64,000 bases of DNA from Segetibacter sp. (GCA_028288485.1 JAQBNO010000156.1:35720-99719); one strand, 5' to 3'. Numbered from the stretch's first letter, positions 18,667 through 28,877 are shown. The notes: a model not told the origin generated them from the sequence alone. Numbers and translations: made by a program.

Positions 18667-20433
18667 CTACGACAATCTTATCTCGCTCACACTGCATCCC
18701 TGTGGAACCATTGGAAAAACATTGTCTTCTTTACCAACCATCACCTCGAGAAGAAAGGAGCCTTTATGATTGAGCATTTTTTCTAATGCTGATCGCAGAT
18801 CCGCTCTTTCAGAAACTTTCTGTCCTTCTATTCCGTAACCTTTGGCGACCATGATATAGTCAGGGCTCGTAATATCAACAAACGAATAACGCTTGTCGTG
18901 GAACAATTGCTGCCACTGGCGCACCATGCCAAGGAATTGGTTGTTGAGAATTATAATTTTTACATTTACTTCAGTTTGCATAATAGTGCCCAGTTCCTGG
19001 ATAGTCATCTGTATGCCACCGTCACCAATTACTGCAATAACCGGTCTTTCCGGTGCGCCGTATTTTGCACCAATGGCCGCCGGTAATCCAAATCCCATAG
19101 TACCTGCACCACCTGAGGTAATGTTACTTTTCGACTTATTAAACTTTGCATAGCGGCAGGTTACCATCTGGTGCTGACCTACATCGGTAACCATTATTGC
19201 GTCACCACCAGTCAATTCATTCACCTGGTGAATTACTTCACCCATCGTCAATTTTTCCCCGGTTGGATTTAGCTCTTTTTCAATGACAGTATCGTGTTCT
19301 ATTTTGCGATAGTCATAAAACCTTTGGAGCCATTGGGTATGTACCTTCTGCTCCACCAGTTTGGTAAGCATAGGAAGTGTTTCTTTACAATCTCCCCAAA
19401 CACCTACGGTTGCCTTTACATTTTTGTCTATCTCCGACGGGTCAATATCGAGGTGAATAATTTTGGCCTGTTTGGCATATTTATCAAGCCTTCCGGTTAC
19501 CCTGTCATCGAAGCGCATGCCGATTGCAATGATAAGGTCGCAATCGTTGGTAAGCACGTTGGGCCCATAATTGCCGTGCATTCCCAACATCCCTACGTTT
19601 AAAGGATGATCGGTCGGAATAGCGCTGGCGCCCAAAATCGTCCACGCGGCGGGGATGCCGCTTTTTTCAACGAAAGCTTTAAATTCTTTTTCGGCTTTGC
19701 CCAATATTACTCCCTGGCCCCATAATATAAACGGCTTTTCAGCCTCGTTTATAAGTTTAGCCGCCTGTTCAACGTAATTCTTGCGGATAATAGGTTTTGG
19801 ACGATAGCTTCGTATGTGTTCACAACGTTGATAACCTTCGTAAGGGAACTTTTCAAGCTGCGCATTTTTAGTAATATCTATTAACACAGGTCCTGGTCTT
19901 CCGGTACGGGCAATATAAAATGCCTTTGCCAAAATAGCCGGAATTTCAGTTGCATCAGTAACCTGGTAATTCCATTTGGTAATAGGGGTGGTTATGTTTA
20001 ATACATCTACTTCCTGGAAAGCGTCAGTACCTAATAAGTGAGCAAACACCTGGCCTGTGATACAAACAAGCGGGGTGCTGTCGATCATAGCATCTGCCAA
20101 ACCTGTGACGAGGTTGGTTGCACCCGGTCCGCTGGTAGCGAAAACGACACCTGTACGACCGGAAGCACGGGCAAAACCTTGTGCAGCATGAATAGCGCCC
20201 TGTTCGTGACGAACAAGAATATGCTTTAACTTGTCCTGGTAGTCGTACAATGCATCATAAATAGGCATGATAGCGCCACCCGGATAACCAAATATTATAT
20301 CAACATCTTCTGCCAGGAACGCTTCAAGAACAGCCTGTGATCCGCTAAGCTTACCCGGTTCCTTTACAGGTGGTTTTGGCGAAACTCCCGGCTTAATCAG
20401 GATTTGTTCTTCTATATCTAATATTGAGTTCAT
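18667..20433 (-). CDS. ilvB: Acetolactate synthase large (catalytic) subunit
   Basis: This thiamine-diphosphate enzyme condenses two pyruvates, or pyruvate and 2-oxobutanoate. The 588 residues show the three-domain plan. The N-terminal Pyr domain has IFGYPGGAIMPIYDAL with the catalytic Glu following in RHEQGAIHAAQGFARA. A central FAD/TH3 domain follows (about 215-360). The C-terminal PP domain carries the TPP/Mg motif GDGGIQMTIQELGT and NNQFLGMVRQWQ. It lies between ilvD and ilvN in the cluster. Its stop codon falls inside a copy of the short AAATCCTGGTTCT-type repeat (18651-18669). The N-terminal 25 residues (proline-rich) are less conserved. Confidence 0.96.
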   Translation of the reverse strand: MNSILDIEEQILIKPGVSPKPPVKEPGKLSGSQAVLEAFLAEDVDIIFGYPGGAIMPIYDALYDYQDKLKHILVRHEQGAIHAAQGFARASGRTGVVFATSGPGATNLVTGLADAMIDSTPLVCITGQVFAHLLGTDAFQEVDVLNITTPITKWNYQVTDATEIPAILAKAFYIARTGRPGPVLIDITKNAQLEKFPYEGYQRCEHIRSYRPKPIIRKNYVEQAAKLINEAEKPFILWGQGVILGKAEKEFKAFVEKSGIPAAWTILGASAIPTDHPLNVGMLGMHGNYGPNVLTNDCDLIIAIGMRFDDRVTGRLDKYAKQAKIIHLDIDPSEIDKNVKATVGVWGDCKETLPMLTKLVEQKVHTQWLQRFYDYRKIEHDTVIEKELNPTGEKLTMGEVIHQVNELTGGDAIMVTDVGQHQMVTCRYAKFNKSKSNITSGGAGTMGFGLPAAIGAKYGAPERPVIAVIGDGGIQMTIQELGTIMQTEVNVKIIILNNQFLGMVRQWQQLFHDKRYSFVDITSPDYIMVAKGYGIEGQKVSERADLRSALEKMLNHKGSFLLEVMVGKEDNVFPMVPQGCSVSEIRLS

Positions 20434-20440
20434 AATATTT

Positions 20441-20466
20441 ACCCCAAAGCCCTAAAGGGGCTTTAT
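20441..20466. repeat. CCCTAAAGGGG palindrome upstream of ilvB
   Basis: ACCCCAAAGCCCTAAAGGGG lies eight bases before the ilvB ATG. On the transcript it forms a small hairpin (GCCCCUUUAGGGC). A second C-run/G-run motif lies at 20501-20520 at the end of ilvD. Confidence 0.55.
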
Positions 20467-20514
20467 TTAAGTTATAAATAAATTCGAAATTTCCTCAATT
20501 CCCCCCTTAGGGAA

Positions 20515-22200
20515 TTAGGGCATTTCTTCATCAGTTACGCAACCGTTTGCTGCATTGGTAACATGTTTTGCGTACTTAAACAATATTCCTTTTGTCGCTT
20601 TTAAAGCAGGTTGTTCCCAACGTGCTCTTCTTTCTGCAATAATAGATTCATCTACTTTTAGTGTGATGGTATTGTGTACTGCATCAAGTTCAATAATGTC
20701 TTCATCTTCGACTAGTGCGATCAGTCCGCCCTCAAACGCTTCAGGAGTGATATGGCCTACAACAAAACCATGCGTTCCACCACTAAACCTGCCGTCGGTT
20801 ATCAGTGCAATACTTTTTCCTAGTCCTGCACCGATAATGGCAGAAGTAGGCTTCAGCATTTCGGGCATTCCAGGTGCGCCTTTCGGTCCTACATGGCGAA
20901 TTACCACCACGTCTCCTGCTTTAATTTTCCCGGAATTTATGCCGGCGATCAATTGAAATTCTCCATCAAAAACACGGGCTGTGCCTTCAAAAAGTTCACC
21001 TTCTTTACCGGAAATTTTTGCAACGCTTCCACCTCTTGCCAGGTTGCCGTATAATATCTGTAAGTGCCCCGTTGTTTTAAGCGGGGTTTCTAATGGATAA
21101 ATTATCTTTTGCACTTCAAAATCAAGATCCGGCGCTTCGGCTAAATTCTCAGCTATTGTTTTGCCTGTCACGGTTAAACAATCTCCATAAAGTAAGCCCT
21201 CTTTCAACAAATATTTCATTACAGCGGGAATTCCACCATATTGATGAAGGTCCTGCATTAAGTACTTGCCACTGGGTTTAAAATCTGCCAGTACCGGAAC
21301 ACGGTTGCTGATGGCCTGGAAATCATCCTGTGTTAAGGGAACGTCTACACTTTTTGCCATTGCTATTAAGTGAAGCACTGCATTAGTACTTCCGCCTAAA
21401 ACCATAATAACAGTAATAGCATTTTCAAATGCTTTTCTTGTCATAATGTCTTTCGGCTTTATATCTTTCTCCATCAGCAGGCGAATAGCTTTGCCTGCAG
21501 TAAGACATTCAACTCTTTTTTCTTCGCTAAGAGCGGGATTTGACGAAGAGTAAGGCAGACTCATGCCCAGAGCCTCAATAGCACTTGCCATTGTGTTTGC
21601 AGTATACATACCCCCGCACGCACCTGCGCCGGGGCACGACCGCTGCACTATATTCTTAAAATCTGCTTCAGATAAATTACCTGCGATTTTTTGACCTAAG
21701 GCTTCGAACGCTGATATAATATTTAGATCCTGTCCGTTGTAATGGCCGGCTGCAATTGTACCACCGTATACCATTATAGCAGGACGGTTTAACCGGCCCA
21801 TTGCCATAATCGATCCTGGCATATTCTTATCGCAACCTGGTAATGCGATCAACGAATCATAGTATTGAGCGCCGCATACAGCTTCAATAGAATCTGCAAT
21901 AATATCGCGGCTCACCAGGGAATAACGCATACCATCGGTGCCATTGCTGATACCGTCGCTAACGCCAATTGTATTAAAAATCAAACCTACCATATCACTA
22001 TCCCAAACACCCTGCTTTACTAATTTAGCAAGGTCGTTCAGGTGCATGTTACAAGTGTTTCCATCATAACCCATGCTAACAACTCCTACCTGTGGCTTCT
22101 TAAGATCTTCTTCCGTTAACCCAATGCCATACAGCATTGCCTGTGCGGCGGGCTGAGTAACATCCTGGGTTATTGTTTTACTATATTTATTTAATTCCAT
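20515..22200 (-). CDS. ilvD: Dihydroxy-acid dehydratase (Fe-S)
   Basis: IlvD dehydrates the dihydroxy acids to the 2-oxo acids that precede valine and isoleucine. The 561-residue protein has the three Fe-S ligand cysteines of the family: DGNTCNMHL (Cys about 50), [10 protein letters not shown] (about 123) and [16 protein letters not shown] (about 195). Substrate-domain motifs [10 protein letters not shown] and [14 protein letters not shown] are also present. The ATG overlaps the ilvE stop (TAATG), so the two are translationally coupled. It is cytoplasmic and expected to be oxygen-sensitive through its cluster, as in the family. Confidence 0.96.
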   Translation of the reverse strand: MELNKYSKTITQDVTQPAAQAMLYGIGLTEEDLKKPQVGVVSMGYDGNTCNMHLNDLAKLVKQGVWDSDMVGLIFNTIGVSDGISNGTDGMRYSLVSRDIIADSIEAVCGAQYYDSLIALPGCDKNMPGSIMAMGRLNRPAIMVYGGTIAAGHYNGQDLNIISAFEALGQKIAGNLSEADFKNIVQRSCPGAGACGGMYTANTMASAIEALGMSLPYSSSNPALSEEKRVECLTAGKAIRLLMEKDIKPKDIMTRKAFENAITVIMVLGGSTNAVLHLIAMAKSVDVPLTQDDFQAISNRVPVLADFKPSGKYLMQDLHQYGGIPAVMKYLLKEGLLYGDCLTVTGKTIAENLAEAPDLDFEVQKIIYPLETPLKTTGHLQILYGNLARGGSVAKISGKEGELFEGTARVFDGEFQLIAGINSGKIKAGDVVVIRHVGPKGAPGMPEMLKPTSAIIGAGLGKSIALITDGRFSGGTHGFVVGHITPEAFEGGLIALVEDEDIIELDAVHNTITLKVDESIIAERRARWEQPALKATKGILFKYAKHVTNAANGCVTDEEMP

Positions 22201-23093
22201 TATGCTAACGCTAATTCTGATTTATAAGATTTTTCGAGTACCAGGTCCTTATATGCTTTCTGGATTTTTGATCCAAAAGAGTCTTTCCATTCTTTTGTAA
22301 AGGCAACTTTATCCAACGAACCTATTCCAATAACTTCGGCCGCAGTACCGCAGAAGAAAGCGCTGTCAGCACCATAAACCTCTTCGGGTAAGATTTGTTT
22401 TTCAATTACTTCAAATCCCAATTCATTACAAATTTCAATTACAGTAGCACGGGTAATTCCAGGAAGTATGCTGCCTAACTGAGGCGTATAAAGAACACCG
22501 TCTTTTTCTACAAAGAAGTTAGCGCCCGGTCCTTCTGCCACAAAGCCATTAACATCGAGCAATAGCGCCTCGTCAAAGCCGCAATCTTTTGCCTCTTGTG
22601 TAGCCATGATCGAATTAATGTAATGGCCTGAAACTTTAGCCTGTACTTTAAAACTTGCAGGGCTAATTCTTCTGTACGATGAGATCATCAGGTTCAGCAT
22701 TCTGTCTCCAAGGTACGCACCCCAGTCCCACGCAGCTATCAATAGCTGGGAGTCTTTTCCCTTTGTCAGGCTCATGTTCGGCGTACAAATAACCAGTGGA
22801 CGGATATAAGCGTCTCTGAGGTTATTTTTTTCCAAAACCTGGTATGAAAGATCAATTAGTTCGTTGTTGTCATAAGGATAAGGTATTCCCACTGCCTCAC
22901 ATGAGAACTTCATTCTGTCGTAATGTTCGGCAACCTTAAAAATCTTCACACCGTTCTCTGTATTATAGGCCCTAATTCCTTCAAATACAGCATAGCCATA
23001 ATGGAGTGATTGACCATAAATGTCTGGTCTTGCTTCAGTCGCTTTAACAAACTCATTGTTAAAATAGATGATCGTGTTCTCGTTGTAATACAT
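22200..23093 (-). CDS. ilvE: Branched-chain amino acid aminotransferase
   Basis: A class IV PLP aminotransferase of 297 residues that transfers amino groups between glutamate and the branched-chain 2-oxo acids. The PLP lysine is at about 153 in [11 protein letters not shown]. Other family marks are FEGIRAY (38-44), a DEALLLD...EGPGANFF block, and [13 protein letters not shown] near the cofactor phosphate site. It lies between leuB and ilvD and overlaps the ilvD start by one base. The ilvE symbol is supported by context as well as sequence. Confidence 0.94.
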   Translation of the reverse strand: MYYNENTIIYFNNEFVKATEARPDIYGQSLHYGYAVFEGIRAYNTENGVKIFKVAEHYDRMKFSCEAVGIPYPYDNNELIDLSYQVLEKNNLRDAYIRPLVICTPNMSLTKGKDSQLLIAAWDWGAYLGDRMLNLMISSYRRISPASFKVQAKVSGHYINSIMATQEAKDCGFDEALLLDVNGFVAEGPGANFFVEKDGVLYTPQLGSILPGITRATVIEICNELGFEVIEKQILPEEVYGADSAFFCGTAAEVIGIGSLDKVAFTKEWKDSFGSKIQKAYKDLVLEKSYKSELALA

Positions 23094-23117
23094 AAAATGT
23101 GGGTCTTTAGTATTTTA

Positions 23118-23168
23118 TTTTAATTAGGTGACAAACAGTTACTTTCATTATGGCTATCGTTGCTTCGT
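23118..23168 (-). repeat. Dispersed intergenic element, degenerate copy
   Basis: On the minus strand it reads CGAAGCAACGATAGCCATAA and ends GTTTGTCACC. Only part of the consensus is retained. It lies in the leuB-ilvE spacer next to the palindrome CCCGATATCGGG (23168-23179). Confidence 0.35.
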
Positions 23169-23208
23169 CCCGATATCGGGATACTGTTAATTACCTTATT
23201 CCGGTTTT

Positions 23209-24324
23209 TTAAATAATTGTTGATTTACTGATTACCATATTTTCTTTATTCATCTTCGATGGTATTTTATTTTCTACATAATCAGTAACCAATTCGCCTA
23301 TCGTTGATGTTGAATAGTTGTTAATCGGGTCAATATCTTTCGTTACAAACCCGTTAGCAATGTTCCATTCTACAGCTTCTTTTACCAATGCAGCTTCCTC
23401 ATACATCTTAAAATATTCGAGCATGAGGCCTGTTGCTAAAATAGAACCCATTGGGTTGGCAATATTTTTACCTGTAGCTTGCGGATAGCTGCCATGAATA
23501 GGTTCAAACATTGCAAGTTTATCGCCAACAGAAGCTGAAGGCAACAAACCTAGTGAACCAGTGAGTACGCTTGCCTCATCGCTAAATATGTCGCCCATCA
23601 TATTCTCTGTTAATATAACATCAAACTGTTTTGGGTTGGTTATTAACTGCATGGCTGCAATACCTGCATACATGTAACTAACTACAACAGACGGGTAAAG
23701 TGGTGCAATTTCCTGCACCACTTTTCTCCAAAGCCGGGAAGTTTCGAGCACATTAGCTTTATCTACCAGTGTAAGCAATTTCCTTCTTTTCTGGGCATAT
23801 TTAAAAGCAAGATGTGCTACACGTTCAATCTCACTTCTATGGTAAACGCAATCGTCAGAGGCCAGGTTTTTGTCTTCACTTAATTCTTTTTTGCCGAAAT
23901 AAATGCCACCGATCAGTTCGCGAAAGATGACAAAGTCCACGTCTTCGAGGCGCGCATTTTTCAAAGGCGATAAATGATGCAAAGCGGAATAAGTTGTTAC
24001 AGGTCGAATATTGGCAAAAAGGTTAAGTTCTTTTCTTATTTTCATCAGACCTTGTTCGGGTCTTACTTTAGCCGAGGGATCGTTGTCGTACTTCGGATGC
24101 CCGACTGCACCAAACAATACAGCATCGTTTTTTTTACAGGCTGCTACAGTTTCATCCGGTAACGGATTTCCTGTTTTATCAATTGCAGCTGCGCCCATCA
24201 ACACATAATCATAACGAAAGGTGTGTTTGAACTGCCGGCCTATTGCATCCAACACTTTAATTGATTGTTGTGTTACTTCAGGACCAATCCCATCTCCCAA
24301 TATCACTGCTATATTCTTATTCAT
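23209..24324 (-). CDS. leuB: 3-isopropylmalate dehydrogenase
   Basis: LeuB oxidatively decarboxylates 3-isopropylmalate with NAD+, the third step of leucine synthesis. I place the start at ATG 24324 (MNKNIAVILGDGIGPEV), giving 371 residues; the open frame extends 14 codons further into a C-run repeat. Family motifs are GDGIGPEV at the N-terminus, the substrate arginines in VRPEQGLMKIRKEL, NIRPV, FRELIGGIYFG, and the C-terminal GSLGLLPSAS...FEPIHGSYPQATGKNIANP cofactor region. It is the second gene of the cluster after leuA. Confidence 0.95.
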   Translation of the reverse strand: MNKNIAVILGDGIGPEVTQQSIKVLDAIGRQFKHTFRYDYVLMGAAAIDKTGNPLPDETVAACKKNDAVLFGAVGHPKYDNDPSAKVRPEQGLMKIRKELNLFANIRPVTTYSALHHLSPLKNARLEDVDFVIFRELIGGIYFGKKELSEDKNLASDDCVYHRSEIERVAHLAFKYAQKRRKLLTLVDKANVLETSRLWRKVVQEIAPLYPSVVVSYMYAGIAAMQLITNPKQFDVILTENMMGDIFSDEASVLTGSLGLLPSASVGDKLAMFEPIHGSYPQATGKNIANPMGSILATGLMLEYFKMYEEAALVKEAVEWNIANGFVTKDIDPINNYSTSTIGELVTDYVENKIPSKMNKENMVISKSTII

Positions 24325-24326
24325 AG

Positions 24327-24381
24327 GCCCCTCCAACTCCCCTAAAGGGAAGAGTTTTAACCCCAAACCCGTAAAGGGGCT
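24327..24381. repeat. Tandem CCCCTAAAGGG and CCCGTAAAGGGG motifs upstream of leuB
   Basis: CCCCTCCAACTCCCCTAAAG then GGAAG at 24327-24352, and CCCCAAACCCGTAAAGGGGC at 24361-24380, both just 5' of the leuB ATG. They are of the same kind as those before ilvB, ilvN and ilvC. Confidence 0.55.
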
Positions 24382-24472
24382 TAAGGAATGTCAAATTTGT
24401 TATTTCAATGAACCTTGTCATTTTCAGCTATCTTTTCGAATGCTTTTCGCTTCGTTGACCCGAGAAACTTCA

Positions 24473-24530
24473 GTACAAGAGTGCGACGCAACGATGTTTA
24501 ATAGCAGTAATACCGCCGGTTACCCAAAAA
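24473..24530 (+). repeat. Dispersed intergenic element, short form
   Basis: GTACAAGAGTGCGACGCAAC, then GATG, ending GCCGGTTACCCAAAAAA. A clear full-length copy between leuA and leuB, antisense to the operon. Confidence 0.8.
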
Positions 24531-24538
24531 ATAAAAGA

Positions 24539-25711
24539 TTAAATTACTTCCAACATTTCCGGGTGATATTGCTGCGCAAGTTTTTGAAGATCTTCTTCAT
24601 CCACTTCTTTCTTCTTGTCTGCCAGTTGTAAAAAACTTTCGTATAACGAGTCAATGTCGTTACGGGTAAAGATAAATCCTAACTTTTGAAAGCGATAGGC
24701 CAGGGCACTTCTTCCGCTTCGGGCAGTTAAAACGTTCTTACTACTTTCTGCGCCAACATCTTCCGGGTTAATCGTTTCGTAGGTAGTCGCGTCTTTTAAA
24801 AATCCATCCTGGTGAATGCCGGAGGAATGTGAAAACGCGTTAGAACCTACAATTGCTTTGTTTGGCTGAACCGGCATGCGCATTGTATCGGAAACCAGTC
24901 GGCTTAAAGGGTTTAATTGTTGCGTTTTGATATTGGTATAATATCCCAATTCTCTGTGTTGCTTAATGATCATGACGACTTCCTCGAGAGAAGTGTTACC
25001 TGCTCTTTCGCCTAACCCGTTAATGGTGCACTCGATTTGTTGTGCGCCGTTAATTATACCGGCAATTGCATTTGCAGTTGCCAGCCCGAGGTCGTTGTGA
25101 CAGTGACACGAAATAATGGCACGATCTATATTAGGAACATTATTTTTTAAGTAAGCTATCTTTTCGCCGTATTGGTTAGGAAGGCAATAACCGGTAGTGT
25201 CGGGAATATTTACCGTTGAAGCGCCTGCTTTAATCACTGCTTCTATAACTCTTGCAAGGTATTCTATGTCGGTTCGGCCAGCGTCTTCGGCATAAAATTC
25301 AACATCGTCTGTAAAGTTTCTTGCCCATTTTACGCATTGAATAGCTCTTAGTAAAATGTCTTCCCTATTTGAATTGAATTTTCCTTTTATGTGATAATCA
25401 GATGTGCCTATGCCGGTATGAATTCGTGGTCGTTTTGCATATTTTAAAGCCTGGGCCGCCACTTCGATATCTTTTTGAACTGCACGGGTTAAGCCGCAAA
25501 CAGTTGCATTTTTGATTGTTTTCGAAATCATATTCACCGACTCATAATCTCCCGGGCTGGAAATAGGAAAGCCGGCTTCTATAATGTCTACCCCAAGATC
25601 TTCAAGCTTTAATGCCAAATCTACTTTTTCAAGAGTATTAAGCTTACATCCGGGAACCTGCTCACCATCCCTAAGAGTGGTATCGAAAATGTAAACCTGT
25701 TTGTCTTGCAT
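24539..25711 (-). CDS. leuA: 2-isopropylmalate synthase, short form without the regulatory domain
   Basis: LeuA condenses acetyl-CoA and 3-methyl-2-oxobutanoate, committing carbon to leucine. The 390 residues form an HMGL-like TIM barrel with [13 protein letters not shown] (9-21), metal site [20 protein letters not shown] and SSGIHQDG in the linker subdomains. It ends there: the roughly 110-residue C-terminal LeuA dimer domain that binds leucine in long LeuA proteins is absent, so leucine feedback inhibition is not expected from this protein alone. It is the promoter-proximal gene of the branched-chain cluster and is transcribed divergently from the gene at 25913. No citramalate-synthase-specific evidence was seen, but a switch of substrate cannot be excluded. 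Confidence 0.92.
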   Translation of the reverse strand: MQDKQVYIFDTTLRDGEQVPGCKLNTLEKVDLALKLEDLGVDIIEAGFPISSPGDYESVNMISKTIKNATVCGLTRAVQKDIEVAAQALKYAKRPRIHTGIGTSDYHIKGKFNSNREDILLRAIQCVKWARNFTDDVEFYAEDAGRTDIEYLARVIEAVIKAGASTVNIPDTTGYCLPNQYGEKIAYLKNNVPNIDRAIISCHCHNDLGLATANAIAGIINGAQQIECTINGLGERAGNTSLEEVVMIIKQHRELGYYTNIKTQQLNPLSRLVSDTMRMPVQPNKAIVGSNAFSHSSGIHQDGFLKDATTYETINPEDVGAESSKNVLTARSGRSALAYRFQKLGFIFTRNDIDSLYESFLQLADKKKEVDEEDLQKLAQQYHPEMLEVI

Positions 25712-25912
25712 AAATCTAATTTTTATGAGATGAAAATCAGGGAGTTTATATTTGTAACTGCTTATTACATGGTTTAAACTACCTGTGCCTTCGAAATTAA
25801 CCCTGTTTACCAGGCACTTAAAAACAATATTGAAGGTTATTTACACTAATGAAATAAGCAACGCCCTTTTGAAACCCTTACTGGTATTGACTTTCAGAAT
25901 AAAAAATATACG

Positions 25913-27466
25913 ATGCCCAACAGGTCCACCGATGCGTTGTTTCAACTAATTCACACAATGGAGAAGTCGGAAAAGCGCAATTTTAAATTATATGTTACCC
26001 GAAACACTGCAACAGAAGACTTGAAAATTATACAAGTGTTCGACGCATTAGACAAAATGAATGAGTATGATGAGGAAATGTTACTGAAGAAAAGCCCTTC
26101 TGTAAAAAAACAACAACTCTCTAACATTAAGGCTCATTTATACAAGCAACTGCTTGCCAGTTTGAGGCTGTTGAAAACAAATGAGAACATTCATATTCAA
26201 TTACACGAACAATTGGATTATGCTCACTTGTTGTATAATAAGGGACTATACCTGCAGAGCCTGAAGATGATCGAAAAATTAAAGGAGACGGCCGTTCAAC
26301 ACAACCAGGTGACGTTTATGATGCAGGCCATTTTCCTTGAAAAAAATATTGAAGTACTGCACATAACACGCAGTATGGAAGACAGGGCGGAAGTATTGGC
26401 ATCTGAAGCAGAGCATTCGAGCAAACGATTGCATAGAATAACATTGCTTTCAAACCTTGCGCTTAAATTATATAGCTGGTATATTAAAAACGGGCACGCC
26501 AGAAATGAACAGGAGGCTGCAGCAATAAAACAGTATTTCGAGGAATCTCTGCCGTTCGAGGGAGACCAGGCTACCGGTTTTTACGAGAAGCTGTACTTCT
26601 TTCAAAGCTATTGCTGGTTTGCATTTATCCTGCAGGATTTTTTAATGTATTACCGCTATACCCAAAAATGGGTGGACCTGTTTGACAGGGAGCCCTTCAT
26701 GATTGAAATTGAAACAGCGCATTATATTAAAGGTATGCACAACCTGATCAGTGCCAATTTTGATTTAAAGAACCACAAAAAGTTCGAGGAATACCTGGAT
26801 AAATTCGAACGATTTTCGCAAACAGAACTCGTAACAGGTAACGATAATAACAGGGTTCAATCATTTGTTTACATTCATATTGCCAAGCTGAACAAGCATT
26901 TTATGGAGGGCACTTTTTCGGAGGGTTTATTGCTGGTGCCACATATCGAACAAAAGATCAAAGAGTATTCGTTATACCTCGACCGGCACCGGATACTTGT
27001 GTTCTATTACAAGATCAGCTCGCTTTATTTCGGAAGTGGTGATTATGATAAAACGATCTCTTTTTTAAATAAGATCATTAACTGGAAGGTGGACCTTCGA
27101 ACCGACCTGCAATGTTATGCACGACTGCTGCACCTGCTTGCCCATTATGAAATCGGGAATTTTGATATACTGGAGTACCTCATAAAATCGGTTTACCGCT
27201 TTATGGCGAAAATGGAAAACCTGAGTATTGTAGAAGAAGAGATCTTTAAATTCCTCCGTAATTCCTTCCACTTGAGTTATCGAAAAATAAGACCGGAATT
27301 TGAAAAGCTCTTGGTTAAATTAAAGAGTATTGAAAACAATCGTTTTGAAACCCGCGCTTTTTCTTACCTCGACATCATTTCATGGCTGGAAAGCAAGGTG
27401 TACGAAAAGCCTTTTCAAACCATCATTAAAGAAAAAAGCAATAAGTTGTTGCAGGGAAGCCATTAA
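25913..27466 (+). CDS. TPR-like helical protein of unknown function
   Basis: A 517-residue protein without signal peptide or membrane segments, almost wholly predicted helical by eye. It contains repeated paired-helix units (for example YNKGLYLQSLKMIEKLKETA and YFGSGDYDKTISFLNKII) that look like degenerate tetratricopeptide repeats. The N-terminus (DALFQLIHTMEKSEKRNFKLY) is distinctive. It is transcribed divergently from leuA across a 201-bp spacer. I do not recognise a named family; a protein-interaction scaffold is the most that can be inferred. A plus-strand TATATTTG (-7-like) is at 25747-25754, rather far upstream. Confidence 0.85.
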   Translation: MPNRSTDALFQLIHTMEKSEKRNFKLYVTRNTATEDLKIIQVFDALDKMNEYDEEMLLKKSPSVKKQQLSNIKAHLYKQLLASLRLLKTNENIHIQLHEQLDYAHLLYNKGLYLQSLKMIEKLKETAVQHNQVTFMMQAIFLEKNIEVLHITRSMEDRAEVLASEAEHSSKRLHRITLLSNLALKLYSWYIKNGHARNEQEAAAIKQYFEESLPFEGDQATGFYEKLYFFQSYCWFAFILQDFLMYYRYTQKWVDLFDREPFMIEIETAHYIKGMHNLISANFDLKNHKKFEEYLDKFERFSQTELVTGNDNNRVQSFVYIHIAKLNKHFMEGTFSEGLLLVPHIEQKIKEYSLYLDRHRILVFYYKISSLYFGSGDYDKTISFLNKIINWKVDLRTDLQCYARLLHLLAHYEIGNFDILEYLIKSVYRFMAKMENLSIVEEEIFKFLRNSFHLSYRKIRPEFEKLLVKLKSIENNRFETRAFSYLDIISWLESKVYEKPFQTIIKEKSNKLLQGSH

Positions 27467-27614
27467 CGGGAGATGGTGGTTTGATTTTTTATGATACCAG
27501 CTTCGGCTTCCATCGCACCATCATCTTGCCTTTAGGCGAGACCGCTTTATCGCCATAACGCTTTGCAGCCTTAGTCTCAGTTTTAATTTTCTTAAAAAAA
27601 GTAACGGCTTCTGC

Positions 27615-28877
27615 ATGAAATATTTAAAGGTTCTGTATGTTCAGGTAATAATAGGCATTATTGCAGGTGTTATAGTTGGGTGGTTGTTTCCTTCGTTCTC
27701 CCCCGTGGCCAAAATGATCAGCGACATGTTTATTAATATGATCAGGATGGTGATAGCCCCGGTAATATTTTTTACAATTGTTCTGGGTATTGCTGGTGCC
27801 GGAGATATGAAAAAAGTGGGCAGGGTAGGTGGAAAGGGACTGCTGTATTTTGAAATTGTTACAACGATTGCTATCATTATCGGTCTTGTTGTTGCCAACA
27901 TCATAAAGCCCGGTGCCGGGGTTGATCACAATACTGTCGCCGGTGCAAATCCTACAGCTATTCCGGGTGATGGAAAAGGACTTGACTGGCACGAATTCGT
28001 TTTGCACATAGTGCCCACCAACATTGTAGATGCGTTTGCAAAAGGAGACATTATTCAAATATTGTTCTTTGGTATTTTATTCAGCGTTGGACTGAAGCAG
28101 CTAGGAAGTTATGGCGAAACTGTAACGGCAACTTTTCAAAAGCTGAACAAAGTATTGTTCAACGTTCTTAAAATAGTAATGAAGGTAAGTCCGCTGGGCG
28201 CCTTCGGCGGAATGGCCTACACAATCGGAAAATTTGGTTTTACCAGTCTTGCATTGCTAGGCAAGTTGATGCTCACATTTTATATCACTTCTCTTCTTTT
28301 CATTTTTGTAATACTGAATTTAATTGCCTGGTATTACGGTTTCAGCTTATGGAAGTTGTTAGGATATGTTAAAGCAGAACTGCTGATCGTATTAGGCTCG
28401 AGCAGCAGTGAGTCTGTTTTACCCAACATCATGGCGAAGCTGGAAAAAGCTGGCTGTGAAAAAAGTGTGGTCGGATTGATTATTCCGGCTGGTTACAGTT
28501 TCAACTTAGATGGAACCAGCATTTATTTAAGCCTGGCGGTCATATTCCTGGCGCAGGTGTATAATGTGCCTTTGTCTCTTGCCCAGCAATTGTCGATCAT
28601 TGGTATTTTATTAATTACGAGTAAAGGTGCCGCAGGCATAACGGGAAGCGGCTTTCTTGTGCTTGCTTCTACTTTAACGGCGCTAAAGGTCGTGCCGGTC
28701 GAAGGTCTGGCGCTGCTGATTGGGGTAGACCGCTTCATGAGCGAAGCAAGGGCATTAACGAATATGATAGGAAATACAGTTGCCACAGTTGTGATTGCCA
28801 AAAGTGAAAACGCGGTAGATATGTTACAATACAAAGCGGTTGTCGAAAACAGGGCCCGTATTCTTGACGAAGTTTAA
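27615..28877 (+). CDS. dctA: Dicarboxylate/amino acid:cation symporter, DctA-like
   Basis: A 420-residue inner-membrane DAACS-family symporter with about eight membrane segments and two re-entrant loops. The serine-rich loop GSSSSESVLPNIM and the following GYSFNLDGTSIYLSLAVIFLAQ are characteristic. This form (SSSSESVLP, GYSFNLDGTSIYL) matches the C4-dicarboxylate transporter DctA more closely than glutamate transporters such as GltP. It therefore probably imports succinate, fumarate or malate with protons or sodium. It appears monocistronic. The symbol rests on motif similarity only, and glutamate/aspartate specificity remains possible. Confidence 0.9.
   Translation: MKYLKVLYVQVIIGIIAGVIVGWLFPSFSPVAKMISDMFINMIRMVIAPVIFFTIVLGIAGAGDMKKVGRVGGKGLLYFEIVTTIAIIIGLVVANIIKPGAGVDHNTVAGANPTAIPGDGKGLDWHEFVLHIVPTNIVDAFAKGDIIQILFFGILFSVGLKQLGSYGETVTATFQKLNKVLFNVLKIVMKVSPLGAFGGMAYTIGKFGFTSLALLGKLMLTFYITSLLFIFVILNLIAWYYGFSLWKLLGYVKAELLIVLGSSSSESVLPNIMAKLEKAGCEKSVVGLIIPAGYSFNLDGTSIYLSLAVIFLAQVYNVPLSLAQQLSIIGILLITSKGAAGITGSGFLVLASTLTALKVVPVEGLALLIGVDRFMSEARALTNMIGNTVATVVIAKSENAVDMLQYKAVVENRARILDEV

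Noticed and set aside
24473..24530. The dispersed elements as tRNA-like or riboswitch genes
   Set aside because: No cloverleaf, no conserved hairpin visible across copies, and no fixed position relative to gene starts.
25712..25912. Possible T-box or leader-peptide attenuator before leuA
   Set aside because: No Leu-rich leader peptide, no T-box core and no terminator/antiterminator pair could be found in the 201-bp spacer.
27624..28058. A 144-codon minus-strand open frame inside dctA
   Set aside because: It is antisense to a clear membrane transporter gene, has no family resemblance, and its His/Asn-rich composition is typical of the complement of hydrophobic codons.
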